Made by a program: the position numbers and the translations under genes. Below the pieces are notes generated by a model that did no database searches, was not told where the DNA came from, and worked only from the letters and a program-made list of their open reading frames with translations. A DNA stretch of 64,000 nt. Origin: Salinibacterium sp. TMP30 (lineage in GTDB: Bacteria > Actinomycetota > Actinomycetes > Actinomycetales > Microbacteriaceae). The stretch is taken from contig NZ_CP151642.1 in assembly GCF_038397785.1 (NCBI RefSeq), positions 1,550,001 to 1,614,000 on the forward strand, given 5' to 3'. The first letter of the stretch is position 1, and the number at the start of each line of letters is the position of its first letter. Below are positions 18,411 to 25,171 of this stretch, in pieces.

Positions 18411-19331
18411 ATGGGTAGAATTTCAGACTCCTGGCGATCGCACCTTCTGACGACATTCTCCGGCGATAGTTCTGGGCGCCCTCAATGGGTCAGTCGTATC
18501 GAACAGGGTGACGACGTCGGTTTCTTCGGCCCGGATTCTGCGTCCTGGGCGGTGCACGGTGGTATGGGAACGCTCGTTGCCGGAATCAGGGCACTGCTCA
18601 TGCAGACGCTTCATCCAGGAGCGATGGCTGGCGTTCACGACTGGTCGAGGTATAAGGAAGATCCGCTTGGGCGGCTCTCCGGCACCATCCAGTGGCTTAT
18701 CACGGTCACGTTCGCCGGCACCGAGCAGGCGAGACTCGAGTCATCCCGCGTCGGCAAGTACCACAACAGAGTCGCGGGAACCTACATAGACGCGCAGGGT
18801 GTCGATCGCCCGTACACCGCAGGCGACCAGGAGCTGCTTTCTTGGGTGCACGCCGTCTTCACCGACGCTTTCCTCGGCTGCCACGAGCTGTGGGGGCCGC
18901 CTATTCCGGGCGGTGCCGACCAGTACGTGAGTGAGTGGGCGGTGGCCGGCGAACTCGTTGGGGTGCAACATCCGCCACGGTCCCGCGCTGAGTTGAAAGC
19001 ACAGATCGACGGGTTCCGACCCGTGCTCAAAAGCGACGATCGCGTTCTCGAAGCCGTGCGATTCATTCGGAATCCTCCCCTTCGCCGCTCGATGCTGCCC
19101 GCGTACAGGGTGCTGTTCGCGGGAGCTGTCGCGTCGTTGCCCGAAGAACACCGCAAACTGCTCGGCCTTCGTCGATCGCGACTTCCCGTGATCTGGGCGA
19201 CGGGCGTCGTGCTGCGTTCTGTCGGACGAATTCTTGGCAGGTCATCCACGAGCGAAGATGCGGCCCGCGCGCGACTCGCCCGCATCGAGCGTGAAACGGC
19301 ATTCGGTCTGAACCACGGGGCACAGGCATGA
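18411..19331 (+). CDS. MpaB-family (DUF2236) oxygenase-like protein
   Basis: 306 residues. It carries the DUF2236 hallmarks: ALLMQTLHPGAMAGVHDWSRYKEDPLGRL near the N-terminus, the central GVDRPYTAGDQELLSWVHAVFTDAFL, and late RNPPLRRSMLPAYRVLFAGAVASLP. The histidines in HPGAMAGVHD and WVHAVF are the likely haem or metal ligands known from latex-clearing-protein relatives. Members include the polyketide oxygenase MpaB and many uncharacterised actinobacterial proteins. The substrate is unknown. It follows the S4-domain remnant by 30 bases and is followed by a tiny Lys-rich gene 64 bases downstream. Confidence 0.8.
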   Translation: MGRISDSWRSHLLTTFSGDSSGRPQWVSRIEQGDDVGFFGPDSASWAVHGGMGTLVAGIRALLMQTLHPGAMAGVHDWSRYKEDPLGRLSGTIQWLITVTFAGTEQARLESSRVGKYHNRVAGTYIDAQGVDRPYTAGDQELLSWVHAVFTDAFLGCHELWGPPIPGGADQYVSEWAVAGELVGVQHPPRSRAELKAQIDGFRPVLKSDDRVLEAVRFIRNPPLRRSMLPAYRVLFAGAVASLPEEHRKLLGLRRSRLPVIWATGVVLRSVGRILGRSSTSEDAARARLARIERETAFGLNHGAQA

Positions 19332-19394
19332 CCGGACACCGCTGGCGGGGTACTCTCGGGGAACGAGCCATTCGGCTCACAGGAGGATAACGTC

Positions 19395-19505
19395 ATGGCC
19401 GATAAATCACCGAAGAAAGCCACAGCCAAGACTGTAGCCAGCAAGTCTCTCAAAGAGAAGCGGGCTGACAAGAAAGATAAGGCCGCTAACAAGCGCAAGG
19501 ACTAA
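19395..19505 (+). CDS. 36-residue lysine-rich microprotein
   Basis: ATG at 19395 preceded by AGGAGG at 19381-19386, a near-ideal ribosome site. The product starts MADKSPKKATAKTVASKSLK and is about one-third lysine, with alanine, no aromatic residue, and a stop at 19503-19505. Similar short Lys/Ala-rich proteins are common in Microbacteriaceae downstream of housekeeping genes. The charge suggests nucleic-acid or ribosome binding, but this is inference. The gene is easy to miss because of its length. Confidence 0.7.
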   Translation: MADKSPKKATAKTVASKSLKEKRADKKDKAANKRKD

Positions 19506-19805
19506 CCTCGGTCAGTGGCGCGGGGCATGCTCGAATCATTGTTCACACGATCATTCCCCGTACCTACTGAGGCGCATCTAGCGATTCGATGATGCGTACG
19601 ACGGTCTGGGATCTGCGTTCGCGCTCTACTCCGAGGTGGACGTAGAACCAAATCTACGCTGTTCAGCCGCGACGCCGACTGGACGAATGCCTATACGATG
19701 ATTTCGCCGAACCGGCAAATCCCAATCATTCTTCCCATCACACAGGCACCGCTGCGAACCTGGCGGGGCACCGACTCGCTCCCACACACCTGCCCATGAA
19801 TGAGG
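19506..19805. other. Gene-free stretch before the IS elements
   Basis: About 300 bases with no credible open frame on either strand. It leads to the terminator at 19806-19836. In the ancestral chromosome this DNA would have lain just downstream of the tRNA-Pro gene. Confidence 0.4.
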
Positions 19806-19836
19806 AAAACCCTCCCGGATTGCCCGGGAGGGTTTT
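19806..19836 (-). terminator. Intrinsic terminator, probably the original one of tRNA-Pro
   Basis: A 13-base-pair stem AAAACCCTCCCGG / CCGGGAGGGTTTT with a five-base loop; T-runs leave it on both strands, so it can work in both directions. On the minus strand it lies about 41 bases beyond the direct repeat that marks the left end of the IS tandem. Without the two insertion sequences it would sit a short distance after the tRNA-Pro 3' end, as expected for a tRNA terminator. Confidence 0.8.
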
Positions 19837-19876
19837 TTGTCCTTAGGTTCTTAGAACAGTATCTAGAAGAACCCCT

Positions 19877-19891
19877 CTGTCGGGCTGACGG
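19877..19891. repeat. Left direct repeat flanking the IS tandem (imperfect)
   Basis: The 15 bases next to the left IS end match the tRNA-Pro 3' end (complement strand) at 13 of 15 positions. They resemble a target-site duplication that has since picked up two changes at its edges. Confidence 0.65.
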
Positions 19892-20080
19892 TGTTCTGGT
19901 GCAGGACATAGGAATAGGGTGTCGCAAGACATCGGAATACCCTGTCGCAGGTCATAGGCATACGCTCAGGCTGAGGCATGAGCAAACAGCGCCTCGTCGA
20001 TCACCGCCGTTCTTGCCGGTCAATCCCAGTCCAATGTCGCCCGCCGCTACGGCGTTTCGCAAGGGTGGATCTCGAAACTG

Positions 20081-21169
20081 ATGACCCGCTGGCGCCTCGA
20101 GGGAGAGGCGGCATTCGAGCCGCGATCCCGCCGCCCTCAGACCAGCCCCACTGCAACACCAGCGGCAGTGATCGAGCTCGTGATCGCCCTGCGACAACGG
20201 CTCGACAACGCTGGTTTGGATGCCGGTGCTGACACCATCGGCTGGCACCTTTTTCACACCCACCAGATCACCCTGAACCGTGCCACCATCCACCGCATCC
20301 TGACCCGGCACGGACTCGTCGAGGCAGAACCGAAGAAGCGTCCGAAGAGTTCCTACCTCCACTTCGCGGCCGATCAACCCAACGAGTGTTGGCAGTCAGA
20401 CTTCACCCACTACCGCCTCAGCACCCCTTATGGGCAACCTGGCGCAGATACCGAGATCATCACCTGGCTCGACGACCACTCCCGCTACGCACTACACCTC
20501 TCAGCACACGCCCGCATCACTGCCGTGATCGTGCTGCGGAGCTTCACCCAGACCGCTCATCGGCACGGTTATCCGGCGTCAACGCTGACCGACAACGGAA
20601 TGGTTTACACCGTGCGCCTCGCCGGCGGCAAGAACAGTGGCGGCCGCACGAGCCTAGAAACCGAACTCTTCCGCCTCGGGATCACGCAAAAGAATGGTTC
20701 ACCCCATCACCCGCAAACTCAGGGCAAAGTCGAACGCTTCCAACAAACACTCAAGAAATGGCTTCGAGCGCAACCGTGCCAACCCACCACGATCACCGAG
20801 TTGCAACTGCTGCTGGACGAGTTCGCAGACGAATACAACCAGCGTTGCCCACACCGCTCGCTAGAGCACCGAGCAACACCATTCACGGCCTACACAACCA
20901 GCATCAAAGCCACACCCAGCAGCACCCCACGCGATGATTCCCACAACCGCGTCCGCCACGACCGCATCGACAAATCTGGCACCGTCAGCCTTCGCGTTGC
21001 CGGCCACCTGCGTCACATCGGCATCGGCCGAACCCACGCCGGAACCCACGTCACACTGCTCATCCAAGAACTCGACGTCACCGTCATCAACGCCGCCACC
21101 GGAGAGATCCTGCGGGAGCTCACAATCGACCTCAACCGCGACTACCAAGCCGCCGGCACAAAAAAATAG
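20081..21169 (+). CDS. IS481-family transposase, copy A (N-terminal helix-turn-helix out of frame)
   Basis: The open frame from the ATG at 20081 gives 362 residues with the DDE integrase core: ECWQSDFTHYRL (first D), TLTDNGMVY (second D) and the E in GKVERFQQTLKKW. The C-terminal GIGRTHAGTHVTLL region is typical of IS481. The normal N-terminus is present upstream: an ATG at 19978 gives MSKQRLV, and the continuation TAVLAGQSQSNVARRYG, a helix-turn-helix, is in the frame of the long reading. An extra base near 19999 separates the two. Translation from 20081 would lack the DNA-binding helix-turn-helix, so activity is doubtful unless frameshifting restores it. Confidence 0.85.
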   Translation: MTRWRLEGEAAFEPRSRRPQTSPTATPAAVIELVIALRQRLDNAGLDAGADTIGWHLFHTHQITLNRATIHRILTRHGLVEAEPKKRPKSSYLHFAADQPNECWQSDFTHYRLSTPYGQPGADTEIITWLDDHSRYALHLSAHARITAVIVLRSFTQTAHRHGYPASTLTDNGMVYTVRLAGGKNSGGRTSLETELFRLGITQKNGSPHHPQTQGKVERFQQTLKKWLRAQPCQPTTITELQLLLDEFADEYNQRCPHRSLEHRATPFTAYTTSIKATPSSTPRDDSHNRVRHDRIDKSGTVSLRVAGHLRHIGIGRTHAGTHVTLLIQELDVTVINAATGEILRELTIDLNRDYQAAGTKK

Positions 21170-21198
21170 TCCGAACCCACAAACCGTGGGTTCGAACT
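21168..21198 (-). terminator. Hairpin at the end of IS copy A
   Basis: An inverted repeat around GAACCCAC-AAACC-GTGGGTTC, directly after the transposase stop. The A-tract at 21160-21166 becomes a T-run on the minus strand, so this hairpin best stops transcription entering the IS from the right, for example from the tRNA gene. Confidence 0.6.
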
Positions 21199-21222
21199 AT
21201 TCCGATGTCTTGCGACATCACA

Positions 21223-21237
21223 TTGTCGGGCTGACAG
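21223..21237. repeat. Direct repeat between the two IS copies
   Basis: The 15 bases TTGTCGGGCTGACAG separate copy A from copy B and are identical to the 15 bases right of copy B, where they form the 3' end of tRNA-Pro. Confidence 0.8.
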
Positions 21238-21426
21238 TGTTCTGGTGCAGGACATAGGAATAGGGTGTCGCAAGACATCGGAATACCCTGTCGCAGGTCA
21301 TAGGCATACGCTCAGGCTGAGGCATGAGCAAACAGCGCCTCGTCGATCACCGCCGTTCTTGCCGGTCAATCCCAGTCCAATGTCGCCCGCCGCTACGGCG
21401 TTTCGCAAGGGTGGATCTCGAAACTG

Positions 21427-22515
21427 ATGACCCGCTGGCGCCTCGAGGGAGAGGCGGCATTCGAGCCGCGATCCCGCCGCCCTCAGACCAGCCCCACTGC
21501 AACACCAGCGGCAGTGATCGAGCTCGTGATCGCCCTGCGACAACGGCTCGACAACGCTGGTTTGGATGCCGGTGCTGACACCATCGGCTGGCACCTTTTT
21601 CACACCCACCAGATCACCCTGAACCGTGCCACCATCCACCGCATCCTGACCCGGCACGGACTCGTCGAGGCAGAACCGAAGAAGCGTCCGAAGAGTTCCT
21701 ACCTCCACTTCGCGGCCGATCAACCCAACGAGTGTTGGCAGTCAGACTTCACCCACTACCGCCTCAGCACCCCTTATGGGCAACCTGGCGCAGATACCGA
21801 GATCATCACCTGGCTCGACGACCACTCCCGCTACGCACTACACCTCTCAGCACACGCCCGCATCACTGCCGTGATCGTGCTGCGGAGCTTCACCCAGACC
21901 GCTCATCGGCACGGTTATCCGGCGTCAACGCTGACCGACAACGGAATGGTTTACACCGTGCGCCTCGCCGGCGGCAAGAACAGTGGCGGCCGCACGAGCC
22001 TAGAAACCGAACTCTTCCGCCTCGGGATCACGCAAAAGAATGGTTCACCCCATCACCCGCAAACTCAGGGCAAAGTCGAACGCTTCCAACAAACACTCAA
22101 GAAATGGCTTCGAGCGCAACCGTGCCAACCCACCACGATCACCGAGTTGCAACTGCTGCTGGACGAGTTCGCAGACGAATACAACCAGCGTTGCCCACAC
22201 CGCTCGCTAGAGCACCGAGCAACACCATTCACGGCCTACACAACCAGCATCAAAGCCACACCCAGCAGCACCCCACGCGATGATTCCCACAACCGCGTCC
22301 GCCACGACCGCATCGACAAATCTGGCACCGTCAGCCTTCGCGTTGCCGGCCACCTGCGTCACATCGGCATCGGCCGAACCCACGCCGGAACCCACGTCAC
22401 ACTGCTCATCCAAGAACTCGACGTCACCGTCATCAACGCCGCCACCGGAGAGATCCTGCGGGAGCTCACAATCGACCTCAACCGCGACTACCAAGCCGCC
22501 GGCACAAAAAAATAG
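21427..22515 (+). CDS. IS481-family transposase, copy B (same frameshift)
   Basis: 362 residues, identical to the copy A product, with the same DDE motifs. It also carries the same extra base near 21345 that breaks the MSKQRLV start (ATG at 21324) from the helix-turn-helix. Sharing the defect means the mutation came before the duplication, or that the reading is normal for this IS and solved by frameshifting or an internal start. Confidence 0.85.
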   Translation: MTRWRLEGEAAFEPRSRRPQTSPTATPAAVIELVIALRQRLDNAGLDAGADTIGWHLFHTHQITLNRATIHRILTRHGLVEAEPKKRPKSSYLHFAADQPNECWQSDFTHYRLSTPYGQPGADTEIITWLDDHSRYALHLSAHARITAVIVLRSFTQTAHRHGYPASTLTDNGMVYTVRLAGGKNSGGRTSLETELFRLGITQKNGSPHHPQTQGKVERFQQTLKKWLRAQPCQPTTITELQLLLDEFADEYNQRCPHRSLEHRATPFTAYTTSIKATPSSTPRDDSHNRVRHDRIDKSGTVSLRVAGHLRHIGIGRTHAGTHVTLLIQELDVTVINAATGEILRELTIDLNRDYQAAGTKK

Positions 22516-22544
22516 TCCGAACCCACAAACCGTGGGTTCGAACT
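22514..22544 (-). terminator. Hairpin at the end of IS copy B
   Basis: The same hairpin as in copy A, 28 bases left of the tRNA-Pro 3' end. On the minus strand it is followed by a T-run and so could replace the terminator that the IS insertion moved away from the tRNA. Confidence 0.6.
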
Positions 22545-22568
22545 ATTCCGATGTCTTGCGACATCACA

Positions 22569-22583
22569 TTGTCGGGCTGACAG
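22569..22583. repeat. Right direct repeat, overlapping the tRNA-Pro 3' end
   Basis: TTGTCGGGCTGACAG, identical to the inter-IS spacer. Twelve of its bases are the acceptor stem and discriminator end of tRNA-Pro. Confidence 0.8.
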
Positions 22584-22645
22584 GATTTGAACCTGCGACC
22601 CCCTGACCCCCAGTCAGGTGCGCTACCAAGCTGCGCTACAGCCCG
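22572..22645 (-). tRNA. tRNA-Pro (anticodon GGG)
   Basis: A 74-base cloverleaf on the minus strand. Acceptor CGGGCTG pairs with CAGCCCG, D-arm GCGCAGCTTGGTAGCGC, anticodon arm CCTGA-CTGGGGG-TCAGG with loop CTGGGGG and anticodon GGG, T-arm CAGGTTCAAATCCTG. CCA is not encoded; the 3' end runs into the direct repeat beside IS copy B. Reads proline codon CCC. Confidence 0.92.
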
Positions 22646-22693
22646 CGACATTGATTTTCAGTTATTTGGGCCGACCGGAGAGTGGTAAACCCA

Positions 22694-22737
22694 CTTGACC
22701 CCCAGTCAAGTGCACTACCAAGCTGCGCCACAGCCCG
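22694..22737 (-). pseudogene. Truncated second tRNA-Pro (5' 44 bases only)
   Basis: From CGGGCTG at the 5' end through the D-arm (GCGCAGCTTGGTAGTGC) and an anticodon arm CTTGA-CTGGGGG-TCAAG it parallels the intact tRNA-Pro with compensated stem changes. After the anticodon stem the similarity stops: no variable loop, T-arm or 3' acceptor strand follows. It is a 5' half, left by a deletion or recombination in a former tandem of two proline tRNA genes. Confidence 0.75.
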
Positions 22738-22814
22738 TGACAACTCAAATAGCTTACCGTGGAATCTGAGTACTCGCGTTCACATTGAGACCCCGAATGG
22801 AAGCGGACGCCAGT

Positions 22815-23187
22815 TCAGGTCAAAGCGACACCAAACGCAGCAGCGAAGAACTCGCGTTCATGCTCCGTCGACGCCACGAAACCCGTTATCATCGCCTCCC
22901 GAACCTGCGGAGTAGCGTCTGCCGCGAGCGCCCCCTCAATCGTGATGGCCTGCTCCCTAGCATCCGTGAACTCCTGATCGGCATAAGCCGTCAACTGATT
23001 CGCGTCGGGGTGCTCGGCTTGCACCAATGCGCGCAGGCGCGAACCTACGTCATGGTACGCCCAGAAGCACGGCAGCAGGGCCGCCACAAGCACCGCATAG
23101 TCACCACGCGCTGGTGTGGCGGGCAAGCGATTGAGGTGCGACGTCGTTGTCGCACTGGGTTGTGCTCCAAAGAGTTCACCGTCGGCC
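22815..23187 (-). pseudogene. C-terminal remnant of a TenA/thiaminase-II-like gene
   Basis: The minus-strand frame encodes PATPARGDYAVLVAALLPCF, WAYHDVG, and AYADQEFTDAREQAI, the C-terminal half of the TenA fold (YAxxLAALLPCxWxY... pattern). About 125 residues of an expected 220 are present and no start with a ribosome site exists; the frame fades into unrelated sequence near 23190. The N-terminal half with the substrate-pocket residues is absent. TenA proteins salvage thiamine pyrimidine; this copy should be inactive. Confidence 0.7.
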
Positions 23188-23316
23188 GTGCGGGACGTTA
23201 GAGGGTGAGGTCCGCGTGGGTTCAGCGATCCCGAGACTTCTGAGTGTTTGGAGATCTAGGAGTCCTACTCGATCGCGTGGGGTTGCGGATTCAAACAGGT
23301 AGGTGTCGCGTATCTG

Positions 23317-24741
23317 TCAACCGCGCATGGCTTCCCACGCCTGGTAGGCGATCCAAAATGCGGATAGATCAGATGATTTCGTGACCGTGGAGCCGGTTTC
23401 CGCCTCGATGCGGTTCAGTCGGTAGGACAAGGTTTGCCGATGGATGCCCAGCTCATTGGCGGTATCGTTCCACCTCCGGTCGTTCCGTAGATAGGCGAAG
23501 AGGGTCTCGCGGAGACGATTCGCTCCGCTAGCGGTCTCGGCTAGCGGCCCGAGTACCCCCGTGATGATCTCGGCGGCTTCCCGGTTCGACCTCGCGAGCA
23601 CGGAGATGGTGGTGCCCTCGAATTCGGTCCAAGCACGGTCACTATGCTGTGCCGCAGCAAGGACCTTCGCCGCTTCCTCGGCGGCGATGCGGACGTCATG
23701 AAGGTCGGTAAACACCGATGACGCTCCGAACCGCACATTGCTTCCCTCAATCAGTTTCCGAATCTCCGGTACGAGGTCGATCGGGATCAGGGCGAGGTTG
23801 CTCGTCCGACCTGCTCCCACAACGATTGGAAGCTCGCGCAGTGCTACAGCACGGGCAACGCGATCACCGTCCGCGACGGCGAACGCGGCGATCTGAAACC
23901 CGGTGGACACGCTGTGCGGGGCGAGCAACTCATCGAATTCGGGCGGCTGCGCACCGTTGAGAAGAGACAGCATGACGCGCGCGGCGATCTCAGCGCGGCG
24001 ATCGGCGGCGTTGAGGATGTGCTCGATCGTCACTTCGAGCACTTTCATGACGTGCACGAGCAAGAAGCTATCCAGCTCCTCACCTGGGTGCTCGGAGATG
24101 ATGAGTGTCGCCGCGTGGGCACCGCGTAGTGGGTAATCCCGGTTTATCAGATCCACGTGAGCACGACTGAGGTCGGCAGCAAGAATGGGCAGGCCGGTGA
24201 TCGGATCCTCCACTCGGATTCCGATTCCGAGCAGCGCCACGAGATCGTGGACGAGGCCCTCAGCATCCTCATTGGCGTTTGCTGCAAGATGGTAGAGCTT
24301 GCTCAGCTTGAGTACCTGGAGGGTCTGCGATGAGGTGTTCGCCGCCGCGACATGTCGCGCAACGACGGCGTAGGGCGTCTGCGCACCAGCGAGCAGGACC
24401 GGGAAGCCGCGGAGGTTCGCCTCTCGTAACATTTCATCCGAGATCGGAGGTGCGGTTTCTTCGTGATCCCCGATCATCAGGCCCGCAAGGCCCGCCTCAT
24501 CGAGTCGTCTCAGAAAGGCGACTTGATCCGCGGGCGCCGCAGGAACGCAGAGCCCCACCGTCATGAGCAATTCGTGTGGACCTAGCCACTGATCGGGGTT
24601 TTTCATTTCGCAACTGTGCGCCCAGAGCACATCCCGGGCCAACCCGGAGCCTCCAGCGAGTACCCGTACATCAAGGCTCGTCGTTGACACGATGTCATCG
24701 ACCCTCAATGTCTTCGACTGTGCGGCCATGGCCTGCATCAT
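23317..24741 (-). CDS. PucR-family transcriptional regulator
   Basis: 474 residues. The N-terminal PucR domain starts LRVDDIVSTTSLDVRVLAGG and contains GPHELLMTVGLCVPA. A middle GGDEF-like/CdaR region follows (AEIAARVMLSLLNGAQPPE onward), and the C-terminus has the HTH_30 signature LRETLFAYLRND and ANELGIHRQTLSYRLNRIE. These regulators usually control purine, proline, GABA or other nitrogen-compound catabolism and are often activators. The gene is divergent from the NCS1/ALDH/oxidoreductase set with a 430-base shared upstream region, so it very likely controls that set. The start is the first of the ATG codons at 24741. Confidence 0.85.
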   Translation of the reverse strand: MMQAMAAQSKTLRVDDIVSTTSLDVRVLAGGSGLARDVLWAHSCEMKNPDQWLGPHELLMTVGLCVPAAPADQVAFLRRLDEAGLAGLMIGDHEETAPPISDEMLREANLRGFPVLLAGAQTPYAVVARHVAAANTSSQTLQVLKLSKLYHLAANANEDAEGLVHDLVALLGIGIRVEDPITGLPILAADLSRAHVDLINRDYPLRGAHAATLIISEHPGEELDSFLLVHVMKVLEVTIEHILNAADRRAEIAARVMLSLLNGAQPPEFDELLAPHSVSTGFQIAAFAVADGDRVARAVALRELPIVVGAGRTSNLALIPIDLVPEIRKLIEGSNVRFGASSVFTDLHDVRIAAEEAAKVLAAAQHSDRAWTEFEGTTISVLARSNREAAEIITGVLGPLAETASGANRLRETLFAYLRNDRRWNDTANELGIHRQTLSYRLNRIEAETGSTVTKSSDLSAFWIAYQAWEAMRG

Positions 24742-25171
24742 AGTATGAGATCCGTTTACAAATCGGACTGTCGAACGATTCAGTTCAAATTACGAGTGAG
24801 CGAACCTAGCCGGAACGGCACGTGCGAGCGTGGACGATTCAATGAACGCTGGTGACGTCATTGAAAAGCAGGCTAGGCCACCAACTGCTGTGATCAGAAT
24901 CAAGTTCTTCGGCATTGACTGGCCAGCCGGTGTCGATGCTCCATCAGACTGGGTTTTGCGCGAAGATCGGCTCGGCGCAGCCGTGGCTGCATCCATTCTG
25001 CCGGGCCCGGCGCCTCTCACGGGCGATCATTTGATTCTCAATTCATGTACTCAAGTATCAAGATAGAGACGAAAACTAAACTATCGTCCAGTTCCTCTTA
25101 GCGTGCCGCTCGCCCATACTGGGCTGTCAGAGAGTCCGCCGGACTCGGTTTACACAAGGAGGTGCGAACCC
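24742..25171. promoter_or_regulatory. Divergent control region of pucR-type gene and NCS1 operon
   Basis: 430 bases without a convincing gene; open frames of about 76-78 codons exist on both strands but lack family resemblance. The AT-richer ends (24760-24800 and 25030-25090) are plausible promoter sites. I could not define an operator. Confidence 0.45.

Larger units (their letters stand above)
19892..21222 (+). mobile_element. IS481-family insertion sequence, copy A
   Basis: 1331 bases, beginning TGTTCTGGTGCAGGACATAG and ending GATGTCTTGCGACATCACA. The ends form 26-base imperfect inverted repeats (about 20 of 26 match) with the TGT...ACA termini usual for IS481. A second internal TGTCGCAAGACATCGGAATA lies near the left end. 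It carries one transposase gene on the plus strand, followed by a hairpin. It is flanked by 15-base direct repeats, imperfect on the left. The sequence appears identical to copy B, 1346 bases to the right. Confidence 0.9.
21238..22568 (+). mobile_element. IS481-family insertion sequence, copy B
   Basis: The second 1331-base copy, in the same orientation as copy A and apparently identical. Its right end ACA is followed directly by the 15-base repeat that is part of the tRNA-Pro gene, so the tRNA is left complete. Two IS copies joined head to tail with a short spacer resemble the reactive dimer described for several IS families. Confidence 0.9.

Noticed and set aside
19877-22583. Integrative element with attL/attR at tRNA-Pro
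   Set aside because: The repeats are only 15 bases, there is no integrase gene, and the DNA between them is fully explained by two IS copies.
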